In this document: piece by piece, positions 27,192-35,744 of the stretch
Position numbering within the stretch: the first letter of the stretch is position 1
Layout: every line of letters starts with the position of its first letter
Source of the DNA: Citrifermentans bremense R1
GTDB taxonomy: Bacteria; Desulfobacterota; Desulfuromonadia; Geobacterales; Geobacteraceae
Length of the DNA stretch: 64,000 nucleotides
Direction of reading: 5' to 3'
NCBI RefSeq assembly: GCF_000426865.1
Contig: NZ_KE384582.1
Span: 86,305-150,304 of the forward strand
Notes under the pieces: generated by a model
What the model saw: the letters and a program-made list of their open reading frames with translations, nothing else
Told to the model about the DNA's origin: nothing
The model's database searches: none
Translations under genes and position numbers: made by a program

Positions 27192-27516
27192 GGTAGTTAC
27201 CTCCGTGGTTTTTCCTCCGTACCTAATCCATTGCATTTGCCCTTGAGTTGAGCGGGGAAAAGTCTTAGATTATTAGGTGGTCCTTATGCAACAGCGGTGC
27301 CAAGTGGTCGCCCCTCTAATTAGACTGTTCCATGCGACGCAAACGTTCCTGGAAATTCTTGTTCTTGTGTTTCTAATCACATACTGGTGAAACAAATATG
27401 AGTAGCTTAACCATGTCTTAAAATCAGGTAGAAGTAGATGGACCCCCATTCAAGTGTCGTATCGAGGTGAACCAGGTGATTTCCGGAAACTATCACAGCG
27501 GCAATGGAGGTCGGAC
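27192..27516. other. Intergenic region with a sigma-54 promoter
   Basis: 325 bp between divergent genes. The sigma-54 site at 27287-27302 serves the PEP-CTERM gene. No promoter or RNA gene was recognised for the plus-strand gene starting at 27517. Confidence 0.6.
27287..27302 (-). promoter_or_regulatory. Sigma-54 (-24/-12) promoter
   Basis: On the minus strand TGGCACCGCTGTTGCA matches the consensus TGGCAC-N5-TTGCA exactly, with the correct GG-to-GC spacing. Start of transcription is expected near 27276, giving an 85-nt leader to the PEP-CTERM gene. Confidence 0.85.
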
Positions 27517-27744
27517 ATGGCTTACAGAGACAGGACGAACACCAAGAAAGCGGACCCTTTTGACTACTGTTTTCTCGAAGTGCAGCTGAAGAAAAAAGGG
27601 AAGGTATCCGAAAAACCTGACCAGGTGCGTCTGGTCACGGTCGACAACCAGTTGGAAACCATCATCTTCGTGCGGAACAACCTGGACGCGTGCATCGACA
27701 ACATCGCCATGGTTAGAAGAACGGAGACGGTACAGAATGGATGA
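27517..27744 (+). CDS. Small hypothetical protein
   Basis: 75 aa from the ATG at 27517, preceded by GGAGGT with 5-nt spacing; an upstream start at 27454 has no such site. The product is a compact alpha/beta-like chain (DPFDYCFLEVQLKKKG, ETIIFVRNNLD). No family recognised. A terminator follows at once, then the truncated tRNA-Val, so it is probably the last chromosomal gene before the island. Confidence 0.65.
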   Translation: MAYRDRTNTKKADPFDYCFLEVQLKKKGKVSEKPDQVRLVTVDNQLETIIFVRNNLDACIDNIAMVRRTETVQNG

Positions 27745-27776
27745 TCGTCGCTGCAGGAAGATGAAAGCAATAAAAA

Positions 27777-27805
27777 AAGGCCAAGTCGTAAGACTTGGCC
27801 TTTGC
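27777..27805 (+). terminator. Intrinsic terminator
   Basis: An 11-bp stem of AAGGCCAAGTC and its complement around a GTAA loop, followed by T-rich bases. It ends the transcript of the small gene at 27517. Confidence 0.85.
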
Positions 27806-27813
27806 TGTTTGCA

Positions 27814-27859
27814 TGGTGGGCGATACTGGGTTCGAACCAGTGACCCCTGCCGTGTGAAG
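27814..27859 (-). tRNA. 3' half of tRNA-Val(CAC), probable attachment core
   Basis: On the minus strand the 46 nt read from the anticodon loop (CTTCACACGGCAG) through the T arm (GGTTCGAACC) to CCA, typical of tRNA-Val with anticodon CAC. The acceptor 5' strand, D arm and first half of the anticodon stem are missing: upstream of the loop the sequence changes abruptly (TATC...) into island DNA. This is what remains at the far junction when an element integrates into a tRNA gene, so the intact gene should lie beyond the right edge of the window. Confidence 0.8.
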
Positions 27860-28093
27860 ATAGTATGCTATGCTGGTCCTGTATGGTGTGTGTTGGTGTC
27901 CTGTGGTCTAATTTGCTGACATATAATGAAAAAATATCTTGCAGGCCTTTTTCTGCTGTGCCATATTAAGGAGGACAACCACATGGAAGCGGCCATCTTG
28001 TGGACACCGTGGTCACATTGTCCGGATAAAGGCTTTCCTAAAATTATAACAAAAATGACTGCTGCCAGTGTCCGGTTATCCCGAGGATGAAGG
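27860..28093. other. Left end of the integrated element
   Basis: 234 bp between the attachment core and the recombinase trio. It holds AT-rich DNA with a TATAAT hexamer (27922-27927) and two imperfect copies of TGTCCGG followed by A/T-rich bases (about 28016 and 28070) that could bind the recombinases. No gene was recognised. Confidence 0.4.
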
Positions 28094-28612
28094 GTGAAAA
28101 CAGCAAAATCTGAAGACGTCTGGATCCCGCTCAACCAGATCGAAATCCACAGGACGGTGGCAGACAGTTACAAACTGCTCGCTGACGATGTTTTTCTACT
28201 GCAGGATATCGAGCAATTCACCCGCGCCGCCGTCGATCTCCTCCTCGACATGCACCCGATCTTTGCGATCCGCCAGCGGACCGGGGTTTTTTCCATTTCC
28301 GGGTTTCGGACTCTGAATATCTGTACTCTCGTACTGCCGCCGGATTCTCCCGTCCCGGTCCGCCTTCTACGTGGCCTAACAGAGAGCCAGATTCTCGACC
28401 GGTGCCTTGCGGACCTCTTCCTAACCCCTTTAGTTTTTGGTGTCCGTGGTGCCCGAACGATTGACGCTTTGAGAGTCCATGTGGCGGATCATGCTTCCAA
28501 ATGGACAAATTTGGCAAAGTGCCCCCTGAATAAGCTCGCAACCGCTCTGGGCTTGAGCCCTACTGCCCTCTATTACGATGACAAAAAAAGCAAGTCGGGA
28601 CAAAAATCTTGA
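28094..28612 (+). CDS. Small first protein of recombinase trio
   Basis: 172 aa, GTG start at 28094. No tyrosine-recombinase motif is visible; the C-terminal part (about 115-165) is helical with a possible DNA-binding turn (LNKLATALGLSPTALYYDD). The stop lies 35 nt inside the next gene, so the three genes are tightly linked. In other mobile trios the small gene is an accessory to the recombinases; that role here is inference. Confidence 0.65.
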   Translation: MKTAKSEDVWIPLNQIEIHRTVADSYKLLADDVFLLQDIEQFTRAAVDLLLDMHPIFAIRQRTGVFSISGFRTLNICTLVLPPDSPVPVRLLRGLTESQILDRCLADLFLTPLVFGVRGARTIDALRVHVADHASKWTNLAKCPLNKLATALGLSPTALYYDDKKSKSGQKS

Positions 28613-30989
28613 CGCAATTATAGAAGACCTCGCTACCAGCGGGATTGCAGGCAGAGAGACCCTTCACGAGTTCTGCACTTGGATCGAGGCACCTGAACAT
28701 GGAAGAGGGCTCGGACAGGTCTGTCAGAACTTGCTGCGCATCCTGCCGAAAGCCCTGGACGTTGCTCGCTCCAGCGGCCAAGACCTTCAACGACTTGTCA
28801 CCAGCATCCCCATCTTCACGAAAATAGCCCAGCATCTTTCCCAGTCTGCAGAAGCAGAGAGCTCCCTTGTGGGTGATTTCACCGGCCCTCATGCACTCTA
28901 TGTTGCCCTGTGGCATGCTCCCCCCCCTGCTTTCGTCGAGCAGCATAGTGCCCTCATGGCGGTTTTGTGTGTAGCCGCAGCCAAATTGCGCATTAGCAGC
29001 ATGGAAGATAGCCATAACAACTCTCATTACGCCGCGACACTGCGGTCGCGGCAACTGACCAAACCTGCTAACGTGGACTATCTAGGCGCGCTATCAACTG
29101 CATGCTTGTCGCTCAGCGAGTACCTGTCGACCTTGGACAAGGCGGCCAACCGCTTTAACCACGACATCTGGGTCTTCCTGGATTACGCAGTTCGTCACAA
29201 AGCAGGCATCCGGCGTAAAGGGGGGCAGAGGAATCCTCCAGCCGCCTCAGTTTTGACTGACGACATTCCTGATGTTGATGAAGATGGCGTTCAGGCGGTT
29301 CAGAGAGTTCAACTTCCAGACGAACAGGTAATCCAGACTTTATGCAAAACGCTCGCGTCACCTGCGGAATTCTTCGCAGGGCGTGAAATGGTGCGGGTCA
29401 CGACACGTGGGCCAAGGACAGCGCGTGAGGACGCTGTATGCTCGCTCAAGATGGGAAGGCGTATCGCTGCCCAAAATCAGCTCCTGCCAACACGCTGGTA
29501 CGGATTTACTCGAAATGAAGCCGCCTCATTTCTGGAAAGCATTCACGATCTCTCCAGAGTTGACCGGAAAGTCGAGGGCGTTCCAACAGTTGAGTTAGCT
29601 GCATTTCTTTGTGTGATGTTTTGGCTTTCATCCCGGCCGGAGCCCACATGCCACTTCAGATTGTATGCCAGTAAGTCAGCTAAAATGGATGGCAACGGCT
29701 ATCTACCCGCGTTGGGGAGGTCACCTCACCCTAACTGGATAATATCCCCTCCGCGTCCCATCGGGTACAGCAAGCCGCCGCGCAGGCAATTCAAGGCCCA
29801 CGACGCCGAAACAATAATTTACCTTCCGGTGCCACCTCCTGCACAGGAGGTCATGAGACGGTATCTGGCGAGGCTTACGGATACCGGGGGCGCACGCTTG
29901 ATGTTCAGGCGTAATGTCTCCGCCTACCGGCGAGCAATGACCACCTTTTTCTCCCCAGGCCAACGAACGGAGCGTACGAGGTTCTCTCCCGCCATGTGCT
30001 CCGATTACATTTTTGAAAAGATGATGCATAGCCCGGGAGGCGACATTGCCACGGCGATGCTTGCTCTAGGCCGACAGAACTATTTGGGGGCTGTGCCGCT
30101 GCATTACACATCAGTAAAAGTGCGAAATCTACAGGAGCGCTACGTTGAGGTAAGTCGTGGCGTGATTTCAGAGTGTGAGGCAGAGAAAGTCCCTTGTAGA
30201 GGAAATGCGACATTTGAAGTTCTGGAAGGCATGGGGGGGGATAAACGAACCGGTAGTCGGTATTGCCCTCACACTGAAACCGTAAGTGCCCTCGTAGCCA
30301 GACTGAAGAGGCTAATCTCGTCGGGCCGGGAGGAGTTGTACTGTAAGGAAAATTTATTTTCGCTGCACAACCGGATGGTCGTGTACACGACGTTGATGAT
30401 CGGATTTGGCACAGGCTACCGCTCAGTAGTGGACCCATTTCTACGCAACGCCTTGATCGATCGTAGTACGGGTTTTGCCGCTATCAACGATAAAAATATC
30501 CAGAGTGGAAGCCACTCTAGGATCCTATGGGTGCCTGACATGGTGCTGCAGCAACTGGATAATTACCATCGTCATCTGGATGCTATGGCTAGGCGAATCC
30601 TCATCCTTAATAGACAGCTTCATTTTGCTATACGTAGTAGTTTGGAAGAAGCGCAATATCGGGCGATGCTTTTTATTCTTCGTAGGAATATGACGGAGAT
30701 TCCAGTTCACCAGCGGATCCTCGAAGATCTGTACGAGTACCGTCTCGATTGCAGTATCCCGGCCAACAGCAACCGCCACTATTTACGGACTCTCCTGCTA
30801 GAAGATGGATGTCCAGTCGACGTCATAGACGCTTTCTTGGGGCACTGGGGCCATGGCCAAAGCCCATGGGGACGTTTTTCAGCACTTTCACCGGAGCACT
30901 ACAAAAAAAGCCTGCAGAAACATCTGCTGCCAATTTTGAATCAAAGTGGATGGGAAGCCGTGGGCGGGCTTGGAACCGAAAATGACTGA
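28578..30989 (+). CDS. Large tyrosine recombinase-like protein (second of trio)
   Basis: 803 aa. The C-terminal part carries a plausible tyrosine-recombinase site: Arg in GFGTGYRSVVDP (about residue 613), HYLR as the HxxR box (about 731), LGHWGHG as the second His box (about 755) and a Tyr in SPEHYKKSL (about 775). The first ~550 residues have no recognisable domain and make the protein about twice the usual integrase size. It overlaps the first gene by 35 nt and the third by 8 nt (ATGACTGA). The set may resemble the recombinase trios of Tn554, RIT or GMT elements, but sizes differ. Confidence 0.7.
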   Translation: MTKKASRDKNLDAIIEDLATSGIAGRETLHEFCTWIEAPEHGRGLGQVCQNLLRILPKALDVARSSGQDLQRLVTSIPIFTKIAQHLSQSAEAESSLVGDFTGPHALYVALWHAPPPAFVEQHSALMAVLCVAAAKLRISSMEDSHNNSHYAATLRSRQLTKPANVDYLGALSTACLSLSEYLSTLDKAANRFNHDIWVFLDYAVRHKAGIRRKGGQRNPPAASVLTDDIPDVDEDGVQAVQRVQLPDEQVIQTLCKTLASPAEFFAGREMVRVTTRGPRTAREDAVCSLKMGRRIAAQNQLLPTRWYGFTRNEAASFLESIHDLSRVDRKVEGVPTVELAAFLCVMFWLSSRPEPTCHFRLYASKSAKMDGNGYLPALGRSPHPNWIISPPRPIGYSKPPRRQFKAHDAETIIYLPVPPPAQEVMRRYLARLTDTGGARLMFRRNVSAYRRAMTTFFSPGQRTERTRFSPAMCSDYIFEKMMHSPGGDIATAMLALGRQNYLGAVPLHYTSVKVRNLQERYVEVSRGVISECEAEKVPCRGNATFEVLEGMGGDKRTGSRYCPHTETVSALVARLKRLISSGREELYCKENLFSLHNRMVVYTTLMIGFGTGYRSVVDPFLRNALIDRSTGFAAINDKNIQSGSHSRILWVPDMVLQQLDNYHRHLDAMARRILILNRQLHFAIRSSLEEAQYRAMLFILRRNMTEIPVHQRILEDLYEYRLDCSIPANSNRHYLRTLLLEDGCPVDVIDAFLGHWGHGQSPWGRFSALSPEHYKKSLQKHLLPILNQSGWEAVGGLGTEND

Positions 30990-33900
30990 CCACCCCGCTC
31001 CACTCTGGCAGGAGCTCCTTTCCCGTTACGATGCCCAGTCATCCACCCGCAGGGAGGCCGAAAAAGCTCTTGTAATTCTCCGGAAAGAGCACTGTGCCCT
31101 GTACGATGGCGCCAGCAATGCAGAACTGAGCGATGCCTCTGCGAATAGCCTGCGGAAGCTCCTGGAACGCGGCGGAACCCTTCGGGAACAGCGACTCCGG
31201 GCCAGATTCCTGAACCAAGGTTTTAGGATCGGGGCTCGGGATCTGAACTGGCAAGTAAGCGCGCTCCCCCGAGATTTCATCCTAAAATCGGAGCCGTCTC
31301 CCTTTACCCCGAAGTCATTTTCCCGTCTCCGACAAATCCGGGAACTCGAGGACGCATTTTTGCGTGATCTTACCGCTCCTCTCGACGAAATATCAGATCA
31401 GCGTTTGTACGGGCAGCTGCTCCTTTCTGCCATCTTGTTTGGCGGACTGTTGCACTTGGACTGGGTGGAACCATGGCTCCGCGCCCTTCCGATGGGTGTA
31501 CGGGTGTCTGAAAAGTGCCTTTGGATCGAGATTGGCCGGCGCGCTCCCCTCGGCATTCTGGCGGAATCAGGCAAAACCGAGAAGACTACGAGTGTAGCGA
31601 TAAGCCGCAGGTGGTTCGCTGACCCTGTGACAGAGGCACTGCTCTATCGGGCACTGCCCAGGTTTGGGCCTGTTCCGGGCGGCGGCAAAGACATTTCACC
31701 GCCAAGGGCTTGGGGGTACGTGAGGGGATACCTCTCACACCTCGGTTTCGGCCAGTCACCTTTACTCAAATCTCTGAGAAGCCTGACGGTGGGAGTCAAG
31801 GTAGCCCTTGGTCTGCGCGTTTCCCAGGCGCTGGTCGGGCATGCGTGCGGAGACCTCAAAGCTGTTTCTCTGCCTCCGGCTGCGTGGATCAGGCTGTTGA
31901 CTGGAAAGAGCGTAAAGTTTGGCTGGGGGGGCGATTCCGAGACGCTCCACACCGCACCGACCTTCCCAAGTAGACCGCTAGGAAAAAGGGCAAAGTATCG
32001 AGGCCGCATGGCGGTACAGGAGCAGATAATCAAGGAACTTCGGGAAGCCCTCTATGTGGAAGCGGTCAAGGGGCAGGAGCGGAAATTCCGGACAAAGCCG
32101 GGTGAGGCTCTCAGTGCCTTGAGGAAGGTTGTCAGTAAACTGGAGTCGGAGATGTGCCCTCTGCTGGGCTTGCTTTCCGCTTGGTTCGACCACCTCCTGT
32201 CACCAAGCGGATCGCGAGGTGCTCTGGGCAAGCGGGGCCGGGCACGACAGCCATCTACGGTTGGCCGCTACGTGTCCGCCATATGTGGGGTTCTTGTTGC
32301 GACCGGGGCGAATGAAGAACCCGAGGAGATGACCTCTGACGACTTTGCTGAAATGTATGAAGAGGCAGCAGAGGGGAAGAAGAGCATAGATGAGCGTCGA
32401 TACGCCCTGACGGTGATGGTCAGGTTCCACAGTTTCTTGGTCGAGGCTTACGGGCTTCCATACGTCACCTTCACCGACATCCCGAGCAAAGGACCAGTAG
32501 AGGCAAGTGTTGATGCCAACCTGATTACCTCTGAGAGCTTCGGACACTTGATCGATGTCCTCGGCGGTCAAAAGAAAAAGTTGAGCCGAACCAGAGAAAT
32601 GGCATTGCTGCTCGCCATACTGGCCTTTCGCTGCGGCCTCAGGGAGAGAGAAGGCAGATTCCTTCGCGTAAGCGATTTGCAGGGAAGGTCCCAGGTGGAA
32701 CTGCTGATTCGACGGAATGCGCATTTCAGTCCGAAATCCTCGGATGGTACCCGCCGGTTGCCTCTCAATCTTCTGCTGGAGCAGGAGGAGCTTGACCGGC
32801 TCATGGCGTGGCGAGGTAGGCGTTTTAATGAGGGTGCTTTACCTCATGACCCCTTGTTTTCGGCATCAGCGGGCTCGCCTCACGCGGTGAGCTATGGCGA
32901 AGGGATCGAGCCGGTAAAGCAGGCGATGCGCCAAGTAACTGGAGACCACTCTCTCGTATTCCATCACCTCCGACACTCCGCAGGCAACTGGCTCCTAGTT
33001 CGGCTCACCCTCGACCCTGGCAGCCCACTGTGGCAGCAGTTCGCATTCCTCCGAGGGCCTGAGTACGCAGAGGACCGGTTAAAAACGTTGAGAAGGGGTA
33101 TCCTTGGATCTGCAGATGCCTCCCGCTCGGCGCTGTATGCAGTGGCGCTCCTGCTTGGCCATAGTTCTCCAGAGGTGTCGCTCCAGAGCTACCTCCATCT
33201 CCTCGACTGGTTGATCTGGGCCGAGCTCTCTGATCCTCGGAGTGCGGTCCCCCTTACGGAAGAGGCGGTGATCGCTGTCACGGGGCTCTCACGTTCTACC
33301 GTCTGGACGACACGCAAATCAACAAATCAAACAGTGTGGGCTATAAATCCGCATTTGCCGCACCTTCGGCGCCAGTGGGTTGCCAAGTTTGCTGATCCGT
33401 TGCTGGACAACGCCGTGGAACCCGAAGTCACTCCATTAAGCGAAGAAGATCAAGAGCGTGATAGTGAAGCTGCTATAACCGATTGGCGGATCGTGCAGCG
33501 TATCCTCGATGCATGTCAACGGTACCCCCGCAGCATTCCAGAACAGGCCGATACCTGGGGGCTCACCATCGACAGGATACAGCTGTGGATTTCTCGGGCC
33601 GCGGACATCAGTAAAATGACGACTGCCAGCGGTATGCCACGTCACCATGGCATCTGGGAGCGGAATCAGAAGAGACACAGGGGTGGAGCTGGTTTCGTCT
33701 CTGATGTTCCCTTCCCGAGTCCCCCAAGGGGCAACGCCGATCAAGAGCTGGCAGATCGTATGTTGGCGCGTTATCACAGCGCTAGCCCTGCTCTACGTTC
33801 AACAATCGATGTCGGGGTGGTGTTTTTTCTAAACCACTTTTCCAATATGAAGTCGAGTATACGATGTGCCAGGTGTTGCCAGGCGATGCGATATCTGGAA

Positions 33901-34236
33901 TTCCTTGCTCTTCTCGCTATACCTCAGGCGTTCGTCCGGGTGATGATCTTTCCGCCAAGCACCTTCACGCACCCTGATCGCCCCGCCCTCATCCGCCATT
34001 GGGCCTCGGTATTGAAGGTTGACAGTAGACAGTGCAGAGTAGTAGAGACGCAGGGTCGCGGACGGACGGGTGTCGGTAGCGTTGCGATCAAAGTCGCCTC
34101 GACGGCGGAGATTTTCCTTCCCAGTAAAGTCGCAGCCCAAAAAAGACGAATTGAAAGATACAGGGCACCTGATTCACATGGATTCCGCTACGCTTTATAC
34201 CTGTTGTCCATTACTCGTCATTGTGACGAGCATTGA
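30982..34236 (+). CDS. Very large tyrosine recombinase with C-terminal extension (third of trio)
   Basis: 1,084 aa from the ATG at 30982 that overlaps the upstream stop (ATGACTGA); an in-frame ATG at 30946 is possible but lies deeper in the previous gene. The catalytic domain is clear and complete: Arg in LAFRCGLRERE (about 549), HHLRHSAG (about 663), LLGHSSPE (about 726) and Tyr in SLQSYLHLLDWL (about 738). A SAM-like core-binding region is likely near 380-480. About 340 residues follow the catalytic Tyr, including a helix-turn-helix-like LTEEAVIAVTGLSRSTVW and a Cys cluster RCARCCQ. This extension is unusual for the family. Confidence 0.78.
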   Translation: MTDHPAPLWQELLSRYDAQSSTRREAEKALVILRKEHCALYDGASNAELSDASANSLRKLLERGGTLREQRLRARFLNQGFRIGARDLNWQVSALPRDFILKSEPSPFTPKSFSRLRQIRELEDAFLRDLTAPLDEISDQRLYGQLLLSAILFGGLLHLDWVEPWLRALPMGVRVSEKCLWIEIGRRAPLGILAESGKTEKTTSVAISRRWFADPVTEALLYRALPRFGPVPGGGKDISPPRAWGYVRGYLSHLGFGQSPLLKSLRSLTVGVKVALGLRVSQALVGHACGDLKAVSLPPAAWIRLLTGKSVKFGWGGDSETLHTAPTFPSRPLGKRAKYRGRMAVQEQIIKELREALYVEAVKGQERKFRTKPGEALSALRKVVSKLESEMCPLLGLLSAWFDHLLSPSGSRGALGKRGRARQPSTVGRYVSAICGVLVATGANEEPEEMTSDDFAEMYEEAAEGKKSIDERRYALTVMVRFHSFLVEAYGLPYVTFTDIPSKGPVEASVDANLITSESFGHLIDVLGGQKKKLSRTREMALLLAILAFRCGLREREGRFLRVSDLQGRSQVELLIRRNAHFSPKSSDGTRRLPLNLLLEQEELDRLMAWRGRRFNEGALPHDPLFSASAGSPHAVSYGEGIEPVKQAMRQVTGDHSLVFHHLRHSAGNWLLVRLTLDPGSPLWQQFAFLRGPEYAEDRLKTLRRGILGSADASRSALYAVALLLGHSSPEVSLQSYLHLLDWLIWAELSDPRSAVPLTEEAVIAVTGLSRSTVWTTRKSTNQTVWAINPHLPHLRRQWVAKFADPLLDNAVEPEVTPLSEEDQERDSEAAITDWRIVQRILDACQRYPRSIPEQADTWGLTIDRIQLWISRAADISKMTTASGMPRHHGIWERNQKRHRGGAGFVSDVPFPSPPRGNADQELADRMLARYHSASPALRSTIDVGVVFFLNHFSNMKSSIRCARCCQAMRYLEFLALLAIPQAFVRVMIFPPSTFTHPDRPALIRHWASVLKVDSRQCRVVETQGRGRTGVGSVAIKVASTAEIFLPSKVAAQKRRIERYRAPDSHGFRYALYLLSITRHCDEH

Positions 34237-34267
34237 TCGGAAAAGAGAGGTTCGGCATGCCGAACCT
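34214..34267. terminator. Two palindromes between convergent genes
   Basis: A 7-bp hairpin (34214-34230) lies in the last codons of the recombinase gene, and a perfect 20-bp palindrome centred on GCATGC covers 34248-34267. No long T run follows, so they could be a bidirectional terminator or protein-binding sites. Confidence 0.45.
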
Positions 34268-34271
34268 TCGG

Positions 34272-35123
34272 CTAATCACCTAACCTCACAATCAATTCCT
34301 CGATCATCTGCTGAACTTTTTCCAGGTTTAGTTTCATCCGCTCCCGCTCCTTCGCCTCAATATGGTCGACGTCTACGGTGGTGATGGCCTTTGAGATGGC
34401 GTTGACAAATCTTGCACCGAACATGCTCCTCTCTTTGGCGCCAGGGCGTTTCCGCCTTCTGATCTCTTGCCTTGGCAGCGACTTGCTCCGGTACTCCTGA
34501 TAAGCCTCCAGCATCTCATCTTTTGTTTGCATCCGGGCGAGTTCGACCAGTATACTTTTTGCCATAGCAGGGTCTGATCGGCATTCTTCCTTGATAAGGC
34601 TTGGCAGCTTTGTCAACGAGAGGGTTTCACTGACGCTTGCCTTCGATTTCCCGATGATCCCGCCTATGGTTCCAAGTGTGTAGCCGTTCTCCATTTTAAG
34701 CTGGCAGATGGCCTCGGCTTCTTCCACCGCAGTGAGATCGGTGCGCTGCAGGTTCTCGATAAGGGCGAGTATCGCCGGAGCACCCTCGACAACGACAGCT
34801 GGGATTTTTGTAAGACCGATTTGTTTTGCTGCGAGAAATCTCCTTTGCCCAGCCACCAGATGATAGGTACCATCGGTATGCGGTTGAACGATGACTGGTT
34901 GTAGGACTCCGTGGATCTTTATCGAGGAAGCCAGCTCTGCAAGCGCCTCCTGATCGACATGCTTTCGAGGTTGGGACTCCGATACCTGCAGGAGGGCGAT
35001 GGCTAATTCGCCGTTTTTAAAGTGCGAGGCTTTCCGCTTCCCCGCGGGGGGCTGCTGGTGTATTTCCACTTCATCTGATGAAAATAAAGGGTACTGCTCA
35101 ACAACGTGCTCGCGTTTTATCAT
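34272..35123 (-). CDS. ParB/Spo0J-type partition protein
   Basis: 283 aa from the ATG at 35123, preceded by GGGAGAG; further upstream the frame is open but unlikely to be coding. The ParB nuclease-like domain reads QPRKHVDQEALAELASSI...GVLQPVIV...YHLVAGQRRFLAAK and ENLQRTDLTAVEEAEA, followed by a KorB/HTH-like segment (YTLGTIGGIIGKSKASVSETLSL). No ParA gene is adjacent. Such solitary ParB proteins occur in plasmids and integrative elements. The C-terminal third is charged and coiled. Confidence 0.85.
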   Translation of the reverse strand: MIKREHVVEQYPLFSSDEVEIHQQPPAGKRKASHFKNGELAIALLQVSESQPRKHVDQEALAELASSIKIHGVLQPVIVQPHTDGTYHLVAGQRRFLAAKQIGLTKIPAVVVEGAPAILALIENLQRTDLTAVEEAEAICQLKMENGYTLGTIGGIIGKSKASVSETLSLTKLPSLIKEECRSDPAMAKSILVELARMQTKDEMLEAYQEYRSKSLPRQEIRRRKRPGAKERSMFGARFVNAISKAITTVDVDHIEAKERERMKLNLEKVQQMIEELIVRLGD

Positions 35124-35744
35124 GTGTCGCTCTCCCGCACTTATGGTTTTTCCCCCTTGATCTCCTTGGGGATACCTTATTTGTACGCGACAGCAACCGG
35201 CGGACTCGGAAGTAGTACTCCGATCCTGCTCCCAAGTCACATAATGCCGAGCGTTGACAGTGAGTTGATCTATACCGGAACTACCCGGGCAAAGGAGTGA
35301 AGTGGCCATCTTGGGAACGGCCGACTAGGTCTTTGTGGAAGCGGCGCTGCGTAGGAGTAGGCTCAGCCGGATATAGATCGAGGCAAGCCCAACTCTCCTC
35401 CAACCGTTATCTGCTGCAGGCATGGAATTCGCGCCTAATGCGGCAGGCTTCGAGCTGCTCTTAGAGGTCCTTGAAGAGGCTGCGGCCCCCCGGAGGGAGC
35501 ATCTGTTGCCGGATGCTGGTCTCCGCCGAAGGGGTGCGCCTGGCGGCGGGGGACTCCCGGGAACTGGGGGGCGGCGCTTGATGCGGATTCCGGTCCATGC
35601 CGACCGGCATTCCGTTCTGATGCCGACTGCGATTCCGGTGCGATGCCAAGCATTCCGCCGGCAAACCGACCGTCATTCCGGTGTTGACGGGCACTAGGTC
35701 TACGATACTAAGGCGGACGATCTTGTTGATGTTGAACTGATGGA
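35124..35744. other. Non-coding stretch with repeat array
   Basis: 620 bp between the ParB and metallophosphoesterase genes. The right part (35580-35695) is an imperfect repeat array described separately. The rest shows no gene, RNA or clear promoter that I can recognise. Confidence 0.5.
35580..35695. repeat. Array of ~22-bp imperfect repeats (ATTCCGG...ATGCCGAC)
   Basis: About five units share ATTCCGGT followed by GATGCCGAC. A 16-mer, ATGCCGACCGGCATTC, is at 35597-35612 and recurs at 37943-37958. Such arrays resemble the multi-repeat ends of IS21-type elements. No transposase of that kind is nearby, so this looks like a remnant. Confidence 0.6.
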
